From Streptomyces sp. NBC_00878 (GTDB lineage: Bacteria > Actinomycetota > Actinomycetes > Streptomycetales > Streptomycetaceae), in the NCBI RefSeq assembly GCF_026341515.1, contig NZ_JAPEOK010000001.1:3720001-3784000 (forward strand): DNA of 64,000 nt, in the 5' to 3' direction. Position numbers and translations under genes: made by a program. The notes below the pieces were generated by a model, which did no database searches, was not told the DNA's origin, and was given only the letters and a program-made list of their open reading frames with translations. Of this stretch, positions 57,141-64,000 are shown piece by piece; within the stretch, counting starts at the first letter, position 1; every line of letters starts with the position of its first letter.

Positions 57141-58085
57141 ATGTCCACGCACGACTCGCACGGCTCTCCACACACCGCTGACGTGCCCGAGATGCCCGCA
57201 CCACGCGTCCGGGAGTCCGTCGCACACAGCATCGGCGGCGGTCTCGCGCTGCTGCTCGGGCTCGTCGGCCTGCTGCTGGGCGCCGGCATGATCGTGAGCG
57301 CCACCGCGGTGGACTCCACCGGCGGCAAGGCCGCGCTCATCGTGTTCGGCATCCTGATAGGCCTCGCGGCCTTCGTCGCCATGTGCGGTCTGAACATGGT
57401 GGCGCCGGGCGAGGCCCGCGTCGTCCAGCTCTTCGGCCGCTACCGGGGGACGATCCGCGAGGACGGCCTGCGCTGGGTGAACCCTCTGACGTCCCGTACG
57501 AAGATCTCGACGCGGGTACGCAACCACGAGACGGCCGTCCTCAAGGTCAACGACGCCTACGGCAACCCGATCGAACTCGCCGCGGTCGTGGTCTGGAAGG
57601 TCGAGGACACCGCGCAGGCGAGCTTCGAGGTGGACGACTTCCTGGAGTTCGTCGCCACCCAGACCGAGGCGGCGGTGCGGCACATCGCCATCGAGTACCC
57701 GTACGACGCGCACGACGAGGACGGTCTGTCACTGCGGGGCAACGCGGAGGAGATCACCGAGAAGCTCGCCGTCGAACTCCACGCGCGCGTGGAGGCCGCG
57801 GGTGTGCAGATCATCGAGTCCCGCTTCACGCATCTCGCGTACGCTCCCGAGATCGCCTCGGCGATGCTCCAGCGGCAGCAGGCGGGCGCGGTCGTCGCCG
57901 CGCGGCGGCAGATCGTGGACGGTGCGGTCGGCATGGTCGAGGACGCGCTCGCCCGGATCACCGAGAGGGACATCGTCGAGCTGGACTCCGAGCGGAAGGC
58001 GGCGATGGTGTCGAACTTGTTGGTGGTCCTGTGCGGGGACCGCGCTCCGCAGCCCGTCCTCAACACGGGATCCCTCTACCAGTGA
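57141..58085 (+). CDS. SPFH/band-7 (stomatin-like) membrane protein
   Basis: 314 residues. Two hydrophobic helices (about 31-52 and 60-83) precede an SPFH domain (NMVAPGEARVVQLFGRYRGT, GLRWVNPLTSRTKISTRVRN, then NAEEITEKLAVELHARVEAAG and a QRQQAGAVVAARRQIVDGA helix). Proteins of this group scaffold membrane microdomains. ATG 57141 has GGGGGATCACCC upstream. Its stop overlaps the start of the next gene by 4 bp (GTGA), so a small DNA-binding-type protein is made with it. Confidence 0.9.
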   Translation: MSTHDSHGSPHTADVPEMPAPRVRESVAHSIGGGLALLLGLVGLLLGAGMIVSATAVDSTGGKAALIVFGILIGLAAFVAMCGLNMVAPGEARVVQLFGRYRGTIREDGLRWVNPLTSRTKISTRVRNHETAVLKVNDAYGNPIELAAVVVWKVEDTAQASFEVDDFLEFVATQTEAAVRHIAIEYPYDAHDEDGLSLRGNAEEITEKLAVELHARVEAAGVQIIESRFTHLAYAPEIASAMLQRQQAGAVVAARRQIVDGAVGMVEDALARITERDIVELDSERKAAMVSNLLVVLCGDRAPQPVLNTGSLYQ

Positions 58086-58333
58086 CCTCACCTCCGGAGG
58101 GGACTTCCCCTCAGCAGCGGCCGCGGCAGCAGCGCAAACAGGTGCTGCTGCGGCTGGATCCGCTCGTGTACGAGGCGCTTGCGCGGTGGGCGGGCGATGA
58201 GCTGCGCTCCGCGAACGCGCAGATCGAGTTCCTGCTGCGCCGCGCTCTCGCGGAGACGGGACGGCTACCGGGCGGGGCTGGGCCGATACCTCGCCGGGGT
58301 CGGCCTCCCGTCTCTGGGGAGGCCGAGGAGTAG
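58082..58333 (+). CDS. Small ribbon-helix-helix-like protein coupled to the SPFH gene
   Basis: 83 residues from GTG 58082. Residues about 19-55 (KQVLLRLDPLVYEALARWAG, then NAQIEFLLRRALAE) fit an Arc/CopG-type ribbon-helix-helix, with a Pro/Arg-rich tail. Such proteins bind DNA as dimers. The GTGA overlap with the SPFH gene implies coupled translation. A regulatory role for the SPFH operon is the simplest idea, but a non-DNA role cannot be excluded. Confidence 0.75.
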   Translation: MTSPPEGTSPQQRPRQQRKQVLLRLDPLVYEALARWAGDELRSANAQIEFLLRRALAETGRLPGGAGPIPRRGRPPVSGEAEE

Positions 58334-58349
58334 GTGCGCTTTTTTTGGG

Positions 58350-58411
58350 GGCGGCGGGTTCGTGGTGAGGGGCGGCGGGTTCGTGGTGAGGGGTGCGGGT
58401 TCGTGGTGAGG
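58350..58411. repeat. Three tandem 20-21-bp repeats
   Basis: Copies of GGCGGCGGGTTCGTGGTGAG at 58350-58370, 58371-58391 and, shortened, 58392-58411. A T7 run (near 58340) precedes them. They lie just behind the ribbon-helix-helix gene. Confidence 0.8.
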
Positions 58412-58438
58412 TGCGGGCTCGCTGTGGCGGGTCGCGCC

Positions 58439-58476
58439 CACGCGGCGGGGCCGCATATCGACACGGCCCCGCGCCC
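58439..58476. repeat. Dispersed hairpin repeat (second copy)
   Basis: Contains CGGGGCCG-CATATCGACA-CGGCCCCG, a stem-loop, and matches 54391-54429. Probably the terminator for the SPFH operon. Confidence 0.65.
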
Positions 58477-58580
58477 TTGAAGACTGAGCCCTTCCCCCGT
58501 CCCTCTTTCCAGTAGCAAAACCGTGACAATCGCATCTGACCTGCGGACCCGTACGCCTCGGATCCGAGTATCCACGGTGC

Positions 58581-58599
58581 GTATACACGCGGTGTATAC
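58581..58599. promoter_or_regulatory. 19-bp palindromic operator for the PadR regulator
   Basis: GTATACAC-GCG-GTGTATAC is a perfect palindrome 22 bp before the padR-type start. It covers the -35 position relative to TACAGT (58608-58613), the probable -10, which lies 7 nt before the ATG. Autorepression and a leaderless transcript follow naturally. Confidence 0.65.
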
Positions 58600-58620
58600 G
58601 CCCTGTGTACAGTGCTCCGC

Positions 58621-59145
58621 ATGTCCATCGGTCACACCCTTCTGGGGCTCCTGGAGTCCGGGCCGCGTCACGGTTACGACCTGAAGCGGGCCTTCGACGA
58701 GAAATTCGGTCACGACCGGCCGCTGCACTACGGCCAGGTCTATTCGACGATGTCCCGGCTGTTGAAGAACGGCCTCGTGGAGGTCGACGGGATAGAGGCG
58801 GGCGACGGGCCCGAACGGAAGCGGTACGCGATCACCGAGGCGGGCGTCACCGACGTCCAGCGGTGGCTCGCCACGCCGGAGAAGCCGGAGCCCTATCTGC
58901 AGTCGACCCTCTACACGAAGGTCGTCCTCGCCCTCCTGACGCACCGCGACGCCGCCGAGATCCTCGACACCCAGCGCGCGGAGCACCTGCGCATGATGCG
59001 GATCCTCACCGACCGCAAACGCAAGGGCGATCTCGCCGATCAGCTCGTCTGCGACCACGCGCTCTTCCATCTCGAAGCCGACCTGCGCTGGCTGGAACTC
59101 ACCGCCGCGCGCCTCGGCAAGCTCACAGAGGCGGTGACCCGATGA
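58621..59145 (+). CDS. PadR-family transcriptional regulator
   Basis: 174 residues. Winged helix (HTLLGLLESGPRHGYDLKRA, LHYGQVYSTMSRLLKNGLVE, KRYAITEAGVTDVQRWLATP) and a C-terminal helical dimerisation domain of the PadR type (about residues 95-174). PadR repressors control detoxification and multidrug-efflux genes and release DNA when a ligand binds. The stop overlaps the ABC ATPase gene by 4 bp (ATGA), so it is the first gene of a three-gene operon. ATG 58621 is used; GTG 58612 is in frame but sits within the -10 box. Confidence 0.92.
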   Translation: MSIGHTLLGLLESGPRHGYDLKRAFDEKFGHDRPLHYGQVYSTMSRLLKNGLVEVDGIEAGDGPERKRYAITEAGVTDVQRWLATPEKPEPYLQSTLYTKVVLALLTHRDAAEILDTQRAEHLRMMRILTDRKRKGDLADQLVCDHALFHLEADLRWLELTAARLGKLTEAVTR

Positions 59146-59828
59146 CCCCCGCAGGCTCCCTGCTCGTGGCCCACGACCTGCGCAAGGCGTACGGCCCCAC
59201 CAACGCCCTCGACGGCGCCGGGTTCTCCATCCACCCGGGCGAGGTCGTCGCCGTGATGGGCCCCTCGGGCTCCGGCAAGTCGACCCTCCTGCACTGCCTC
59301 GCCGGGATCCTGACGCCCGACTCGGGCTCGATCATGTACAGCGGCCAGGAAATGGCGACGATGAGCGACACCCAGCGCAGCGCGCTGCGCCGCTCCCAGT
59401 TCGGCTTCGTCTTCCAGTTCGGCCAGCTGGTACCGGAGCTGACCTGCGTCGAGAACGTGGCACTGCCGCTGCGGCTGAACGGCACCTCCCGCAAGGAGGC
59501 CGAGCGCATCGCCCTGGCCCGGATGGAACAGGTAGAGGTCGACGATCTCAAGGCCAAGCGGCCCGGCGAGGTCTCCGGCGGCCAGGGACAGCGCGTCGCC
59601 GTCGCCCGCGCGCTGGTCACCGACCCGCGCGTGCTCTTCGCCGACGAACCCACCGGCGCGCTCGACTCGCTCAACGGCGAGCGCGTGATGGAGCTGCTCA
59701 CGGAAGCCGCCCGGTCCGCCAACGCCGCCGTCGTCCTCGTCACGCACGAGCCCCGCGTCGCGGCCTACTCGGACCGCGAGGTCGTCGTACGCGACGGGAA
59801 GTCCCGGGACATGGAGCGCGCCGTATGA
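59142..59828 (+). CDS. ABC transporter ATP-binding protein (MacB/LolD type)
   Basis: 228 residues. Walker A GPSGSGKST, Q-loop FQFGQLVPELT, signature VSGGQGQRVAVARAL, Walker B VLFADEPTGALD and a switch histidine in LVTHEPRVAAYS. The closest types are the ATPases paired with FtsX-fold permeases. It starts and ends with 4-bp ATGA overlaps, which couples it to the PadR regulator and the permease. Confidence 0.95.
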   Translation: MTPAGSLLVAHDLRKAYGPTNALDGAGFSIHPGEVVAVMGPSGSGKSTLLHCLAGILTPDSGSIMYSGQEMATMSDTQRSALRRSQFGFVFQFGQLVPELTCVENVALPLRLNGTSRKEAERIALARMEQVEVDDLKAKRPGEVSGGQGQRVAVARALVTDPRVLFADEPTGALDSLNGERVMELLTEAARSANAAVVLVTHEPRVAAYSDREVVVRDGKSRDMERAV

Positions 59829-62242
59829 GCGTCGGCCCGTCACCCACCACCGCCCGGTCCGAGACTCCCCCCGAGCCGAACGCCTGGGAGCCCGCACGCG
59901 CCACCCCTGGTTTCCAGCAGTGGTCGAAGGACCTGGCCATGGGCGCCAAGTTCGCGTTCACCGGCGGCCGTGAAGGCTGGGTGCGCGTCCTGCTCACGGG
60001 CGTGGGCGTCGGTCTCGGCGTGGCGCTGCTGCTGCTCACCACCGCGATACCCAGCGCGCTGCAGACCCGGTCCGATCGCAGCCACGCGCGCATGGGCCTC
60101 TCGTTCGGCGCTACCGAGCCGGCCAAGGGCGACAACACCGCGCTCGTCGGGACCGTCGACACGGAGTTCCGCGACATGGACATCCGCGGCCGTGAGCTGG
60201 AGCCCGAGGGCCTGCGGGCGCCGCTGCCACCGGGGTTGAAGGAGTTCCCCGCGCCGGGCGAGATGGTGGTGTCGCCCGCCCTCAGGACATTGCTGGAGTC
60301 CAAGGACGGCAAGGTCTTGCGCGAGCGGCTGCCGGACCGCATCACCGGCACGATCGAGGAAGCGGGCCTCATCGGTTCGGCCGAACTCTCCTTCTACGCG
60401 GGCGGTGAGAACCTGGCCAAGTACAAGGCCGCCGGCGGCCCCGTCTCACGCGTCGACACCTTCCGGGGGAAGGCCGCGCCCGCGGAGCCGCTGGGCCCCA
60501 TCCTGCTGCTGCTCGTTCTCATGGTCTTCGTGGTGCTGCTGATGCCGGTCGGCGTCTTCATCGCCACGGCCGTACGCTTCGGCGGCGAGCGGCGCGACCG
60601 AAGGCTCGCGGCGCTGCGGCTGGTCGGCGCCGACGGCCGGATGACCCGCCGGATCGCCGCGGGCGAGGCGCTCTCCGGGGCGCTGGTCGGGCTGCTCTTC
60701 GGCATCGGCTTCTTCCTGATCGGTCGTCAGATCGCGGGCTCCATCGAGATCCTCGACGTCAGCGTCTTCCCGAGCTACCTCAACCCGACGCCCGCGCTCG
60801 CCCTCCTGATCGCCGTGGCGGTCCCGGCGGCCGCGGTGGCGGTGACGCTGCTCGCCCTGCGCGGTGTGGTCATCGAGCCGCTCGGCGTGGTGCGCACGGC
60901 CAGGCCGCCGCGACGTCGGCTGTGGTGGCGGCTGTTGATGCCGCTGGCCGGTCTCGGGCTGCTCGCCCCGATGATCGGGAAGGGCAACCAGAACGGGAAC
61001 TTCAACGAGTACATGGTGACCGGTGGCGTCGTCCTGCTCCTCGTCGGCATCACCGCGCTGCTGCCGTGGCTCGTGGAGGCCTTGGTGGCACGGCTGAACC
61101 CCGGCTCGATCTCCGGGCAACTGGCCGTCCGCAGGCTCCAGTTGAGCAGCGGTACCGCGGCCCGCATGGTCAACGGCATCGCGGTGGCGGTGGCCGGCGC
61201 GATCGCCCTGCAGATGCTCTTCACCGGAGTCGAGGACGACTTCACGAAGGCCACCGGCCAGGACCCCTCGCGCGCTCAGATGCTGGTGGAACTGCCGTCG
61301 TACGTCCCACTCGCCGACGCCCGGCGGGACTTCACCAAGACCCGCGGCGTGCGCGAGGCCATCGCGATCTCCAAGGGTGAGCTGGGCGAGACCAACAAGG
61401 ACCCCGAGATGTACGGGGGGATCACCGTCGGCGACTGCGCCGCACTGCGCGAGGTGGCGAAGCTGCCCTCCTGCCGCGAAGGCGACGTCTTCGCCGTGCA
61501 CGGCGCCGAGGAGGACTCGTCCACCGCGGAGCTCGCCACGCCCGGCCGGAAGCTCTCCATCGACCCTTCCTACACCGACTCCGAGAAGGGCAAGGAGGTC
61601 GCCTGGACGGTGCCGCGCGGCATCAAGAAGGCCCAGCCGCGCGAGGACCCGACGGGTTGGCAACAGGGTGGTTTCCTGTTCACCGCGAGCGCGCTGCCCG
61701 CCGCGGCGGCCCCGGCCCTCCACGGGCAGGTCTTCCTGGGGCTCGACATGACAGTCCCCGACATCCGCGAAATCGTACGCAACACCGCCACCAAGATCGA
61801 CCCGTTCACGAGCCCCATGACCCTCGTGGCGAGTGAGAAGTCCCGGCGCTTCGAATCCATCCGCACCGGCCTGTTCGTCGGCGCGGCCGGTGTCCTCGCG
61901 CTGATCGGCGCGAGCCTGCTGGTCTCGCAGCTGGAGCAGTTGCGTGAGCGCAAGAAGCTCCTGGCGGCCCTGGTCGCCTTCGGCACCCGGCGCCGCACGC
62001 TGAGCCTGTCGGTGCTGTGGCAGGCCGCGATCCCGGTCGGGCTCGGCCTGGCCCTCGCCTGCGTGGTGGGCCTCACCCTGGGCACGGTCCTGCTGAAGAT
62101 GACGGCCACTCCGGTGACCGTGGACTGGCCGAGCGTCCTGGCCATGGCGGGCATCGGCGCGGCGGTCATCCTCGCGGTGACGGCCCTCAGCGTGCCGCCG
62201 CTGCTGCGGTTGATGCGCCCGGAAGGGCTGCGGACGGAGTAG
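59825..62242 (+). CDS. FtsX-family ABC permease
   Basis: 805 residues with about ten transmembrane helices: one at about 50-70, three in LGPILLLLVLMVFVVLLMPV, ALVGLLFGIGFFLIG and PALALLIAVAVPAAAVAVTL, three further in the centre, and three at the C-terminus (GLFVGAAGVLALIGASLLV, AAIPVGLGLALACVVGL, SVLAMAGIGAAVILAVTAL). Two FtsX domains are present, as in actinobacterial export permeases, with extracellular domains between. With the preceding ATPase it should form an exporter; the PadR gene at the head of the operon suggests a toxic or signal compound as substrate. Confidence 0.92.
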   Translation: MSVGPSPTTARSETPPEPNAWEPARATPGFQQWSKDLAMGAKFAFTGGREGWVRVLLTGVGVGLGVALLLLTTAIPSALQTRSDRSHARMGLSFGATEPAKGDNTALVGTVDTEFRDMDIRGRELEPEGLRAPLPPGLKEFPAPGEMVVSPALRTLLESKDGKVLRERLPDRITGTIEEAGLIGSAELSFYAGGENLAKYKAAGGPVSRVDTFRGKAAPAEPLGPILLLLVLMVFVVLLMPVGVFIATAVRFGGERRDRRLAALRLVGADGRMTRRIAAGEALSGALVGLLFGIGFFLIGRQIAGSIEILDVSVFPSYLNPTPALALLIAVAVPAAAVAVTLLALRGVVIEPLGVVRTARPPRRRLWWRLLMPLAGLGLLAPMIGKGNQNGNFNEYMVTGGVVLLLVGITALLPWLVEALVARLNPGSISGQLAVRRLQLSSGTAARMVNGIAVAVAGAIALQMLFTGVEDDFTKATGQDPSRAQMLVELPSYVPLADARRDFTKTRGVREAIAISKGELGETNKDPEMYGGITVGDCAALREVAKLPSCREGDVFAVHGAEEDSSTAELATPGRKLSIDPSYTDSEKGKEVAWTVPRGIKKAQPREDPTGWQQGGFLFTASALPAAAAPALHGQVFLGLDMTVPDIREIVRNTATKIDPFTSPMTLVASEKSRRFESIRTGLFVGAAGVLALIGASLLVSQLEQLRERKKLLAALVAFGTRRRTLSLSVLWQAAIPVGLGLALACVVGLTLGTVLLKMTATPVTVDWPSVLAMAGIGAAVILAVTALSVPPLLRLMRPEGLRTE

Positions 62243-62283
62243 CGCCCGCTGTCGGGCGCGCCTCCTGCGGGGCGCCCCTCGGG

Positions 62284-62334
62284 GGTACGGGGAACCGCGG
62301 GACCGGTCACGGACGGCCCGCGGTTCCTCGTACC
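62284..62334 (+). terminator. Terminator hairpin after the ABC operon
   Basis: GGAACCGCGGG (62291-62301) pairs with CCCGCGGTTCC (62317-62327); outer GGTACG/CGTACC pairing extends it to 62284-62334 with one mismatch. It starts about 40 nt after the permease stop. Confidence 0.75.
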
Positions 62335-62420
62335 ACCTCTTGCTCCATGGCAGTCTTGGCGGCGTCCAACCCGCACGGAAGGTCGCAAAGCGGCCTTTTC
62401 CGTCGCCCAGGAGGAGCCCC

Positions 62421-62471
62421 ATGCTCACCGTAGGTGACCGTCCGCCCGCCTTCGAACTGGCCGGTGAGTGA
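62421..62471 (+). pseudogene. Collapsed ahpC: 16-codon remnant before ahpD
   Basis: ATG 62421 follows a near-perfect AGGAGGAGCCCC. The peptide MLTVGDRPPAFELAGE then stops. From memory, Streptomyces AhpC begins MLTVGD(K/R)FPEF and ends in LLAGE, so this looks like the two ends of the peroxiredoxin gene joined by an in-frame internal deletion of about 165 codons. ahpD starts 3 nt later. It is also possible that the minigene is still translated and serves as a coupling leader for ahpD. Confidence 0.6.
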
Positions 62472-62474
62472 ACC

Positions 62475-63029
62475 ATGTCGCTCGACGCGCTGAAGTCCGC
62501 GATTCCGGACTACGCCAAGGACCTTCGGCTGAACCTCGGTTCGGTGATCGGGAACTCGGAGCTGCCCCAGCAGCAGCTGTGGGGAACGGTGCTCGTCTGC
62601 GCCATCGCCTCGCGGTCACCTCGTGTGCTCCGTGAACTGGAGGAAGAGGCCAATGCGAAGCTCTCCCCCGAGGCGTACACGGCGGCCAAGTCCGCCGCGG
62701 CGGTCATGGCGATGAGCAACGTCTTCCACCGCACGCGGCACCTGCTCTCCGACCCGGCGTACGGGACCCTGCGGGCCGGGCTCCGGATGAACGTGCTCGG
62801 CAACCCGGGGGTGGAGAAGGTCGACTTCGAACTGTGGTCGCTCGCCGTGTCCGCGATCAACGGGTGCGGGAGTTGCCTCGACTCCCACGAGCGGGCGCTC
62901 CGCAAGGCGGGGGTCGACCGGGAGACGATCCAGGAGGCCTTCAAGATCGCGGCGGTCGTCCAGGCGGTGGGCGTCACCCTGGACGCGGAGGCGGCATTGG
63001 TGGAGCCGCTCGGCCCACCGCTGAGGTGA
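62475..63029 (+). CDS. ahpD: Alkyl hydroperoxidase AhpD
   Basis: 184 residues. AhpD CxxC active site as [12 protein letters not shown]: Cys131, Cys134 and His138, with a catalytic-network glutamate at Glu119 ([11 protein letters not shown]). The residue between the cysteines corresponding to a histidine in the Mycobacterium enzyme is serine here. AhpD reduces oxidised AhpC and has weak peroxidase activity. It normally follows ahpC, which here is reduced to a 16-codon remnant, so the enzyme lacks its local partner. No dedicated ribosome-binding site stands before ATG 62475; it may depend on the leader minigene. Confidence 0.9.
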   Translation: MSLDALKSAIPDYAKDLRLNLGSVIGNSELPQQQLWGTVLVCAIASRSPRVLRELEEEANAKLSPEAYTAAKSAAAVMAMSNVFHRTRHLLSDPAYGTLRAGLRMNVLGNPGVEKVDFELWSLAVSAINGCGSCLDSHERALRKAGVDRETIQEAFKIAAVVQAVGVTLDAEAALVEPLGPPLR

Positions 63030-63075
63030 ACGGGGCACGACGGCGAAGGCGGCGTCGCAACGGCGGGGCGCCCGC

Positions 63076-63091
63076 CGGGAGTTGACTCCCG
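63076..63091. terminator. Small hairpins after ahpD
   Basis: CGGGAG-TTGA-CTCCCG (63076-63091), followed by GAGCCGGG/CCCGGCTC at 63141-63148 and 63167-63174. They lie between converging genes, ahpD and the Tat-exported protein. Confidence 0.45.
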
Positions 63092-63214
63092 ACGAGCGCT
63101 TCGCATCGGACTCGCCTGCCACCGTCCCGCTCACGCCTCCGAGCCGGGGACGAGAGAACTCACCCGCCCGGCTCGGGGACCCGCCCGGGGCGAAGAGGGC
63201 CTCCCCCGCCCCTC

Positions 63215-63958
63215 CTAGCTCTGCTGGCCGGCCAGGCGTTCTGCGGCCTTGCGGCGTTGGGGCTGGAGGGGGTCGATGAGGACGCCGGCGCCCTTGCCGG
63301 GGGTGTAGGCCCAGGCGCGGAGCTTCATCGCGACCCGGGTGAGTCGTTCGTCGCCCGGCGGTACGTCGATGTAGAACAGCGACTCGTCCGGTCTGGCGTC
63401 GTCGCCGCCCCAGCGGACCACGCCCTCGCAGTCGGCGAGGATGTCCCGGATCACCAGCTCCTCCATGGGATAGAAGCCGCCGTGGGCCCCGGAGGGATAG
63501 GAGCCGGGCCGGATCCGCACCGCCGTGCCGGAGGCCAGGTTGGACTCCGCCAGCCCCTTGCGTACCGAGCCGGGCTCGCGCCAGCCGAGGACCTCGCCCT
63601 TGCGGAGGGTGTCGATCTCGTAGTGGAAGCGGCGGACCACGTGGACGAGGACCGTCTCGACCTCCGCCATACGCATCTGGACGCCGTCGAGCGGCGTGGC
63701 GGGGACCGGTCTGGTGTAGATGTGGCCGTGCTCGTCCACGGTCTTCTCCATCTCCCACCCGTTCTTGGACGGGATGCCCGTCAGGACTCGCTTGTTGCGC
63801 TCCTGCGCCCTGCGTATCGCCTCACGGACCTTTTCCGGCTCGGGGTCCTTGTCCGCCGCCTGGGCGGGAATGGACAGAGCCTGTGAGCCGACGGCAACAC
63901 CGATCGCTACGAACGCGACACGTCGTAAGGCAGTGCGGCGAGAAATGTTCTGGGTCAC
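63215..63958 (-). CDS. Tat-exported protein of unknown function
   Basis: 247 residues. Twin-arginine signal NISRRTALRRVAFVAIGVAV with cleavage near AQA (residue 34), so it is exported folded. The mature part has conserved-looking segments HYEIDTLRKGEVLGWREPG, AVRIRPGSYPSGAHGGFYP, VIRDILADCEGVVRWGGDD and SLFYIDVPPGDERL. The SGAHGG...D/H pattern faintly recalls zinc peptidases of the M15 group, but the motif set is incomplete and I do not assign a function. GTG 63958 follows GGAG by 8 nt. Confidence 0.7.
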   Translation of the reverse strand: MTQNISRRTALRRVAFVAIGVAVGSQALSIPAQAADKDPEPEKVREAIRRAQERNKRVLTGIPSKNGWEMEKTVDEHGHIYTRPVPATPLDGVQMRMAEVETVLVHVVRRFHYEIDTLRKGEVLGWREPGSVRKGLAESNLASGTAVRIRPGSYPSGAHGGFYPMEELVIRDILADCEGVVRWGGDDARPDESLFYIDVPPGDERLTRVAMKLRAWAYTPGKGAGVLIDPLQPQRRKAAERLAGQQS

Positions 63959-64000
63959 TTCTTCGTCTCCTCGTACCAGTTTTTGGGGCGCGCGGCGTAG

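Noticed and set aside
60446..62476. 676-codon frame opposite the permease gene
   Set aside because: Composition is His/Arg/Gly-rich nonsense; the plus strand encodes an obvious FtsX permease.

Overview
The window looks like chromosome from a Streptomyces-type actinomycete. GC is very high with G/C at nearly all third codon positions, GTG starts and 4-bp ATGA/GTGA gene overlaps are common, and it carries WhiB, PadR, DUF1707, DUF4245, DUF6542, SpoIIE-phosphatase and LppP/LprE-type genes. From memory, the gene order on the right (ychF, ppgK, ispH, xseAB, glpX, WhiB, fumarases) resembles the neighbourhood around SCO5040-SCO5060 of S. coelicolor. No tRNA, rRNA or CRISPR array was seen.

Layout. 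Positions 1-12.5 kb hold accessory signalling genes: a truncated XRE/TPR-like regulator, a rhomboid protease, a secreted serine hydrolase, a four-gene XRE / ImmA-peptidase / seven-TM protein / PAP2-like cassette, an AHSA1-type protein, a fusion of a Ser/Thr kinase to an extracellular solute-binding domain, and a lipoprotein. Several short tandem repeats lie between these genes. Positions 12.5-13.3 kb hold a decayed two-component pair.

Positions 13.3-25.2 kb form the most unusual block: three large proteins of 900-1000 residues, each with an N-terminal TIR domain, one membrane helix and a C-terminal beta-propeller. One is followed directly by a lipoprotein gene. A two-TM protein and a Nudix hydrolase lie beyond it, and an ankyrin gene with an 11-bp tandem repeat at its 3' end closes the block. 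Positions 26.2-37.1 kb hold a polymorphic-toxin locus read leftward: a LamG secreted protein, a 2165-residue RHS protein ending in a deaminase-like toxin domain, a hairpin, and a SUKH-like immunity gene. An IS5-type transposase remnant and a terminator mark the border at 37.7-38.4 kb.

From 38.4 kb on the genes are mostly housekeeping: translation-associated GTPase (ychF), glucose phosphorylation (ppgK), isoprenoid synthesis (ispH), DNA repair (xseAB), gluconeogenesis (glpX), two unrelated fumarases, cell-wall synthesis (class A PBP), a SpoIIE-type phosphatase/kinase, an SPFH membrane protein with a coupled ribbon-helix-helix gene, a PadR-controlled ABC exporter, and ahpD preceded by a collapsed ahpC. 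Gene remnants and hairpin or miniature-element repeats are scattered between them.
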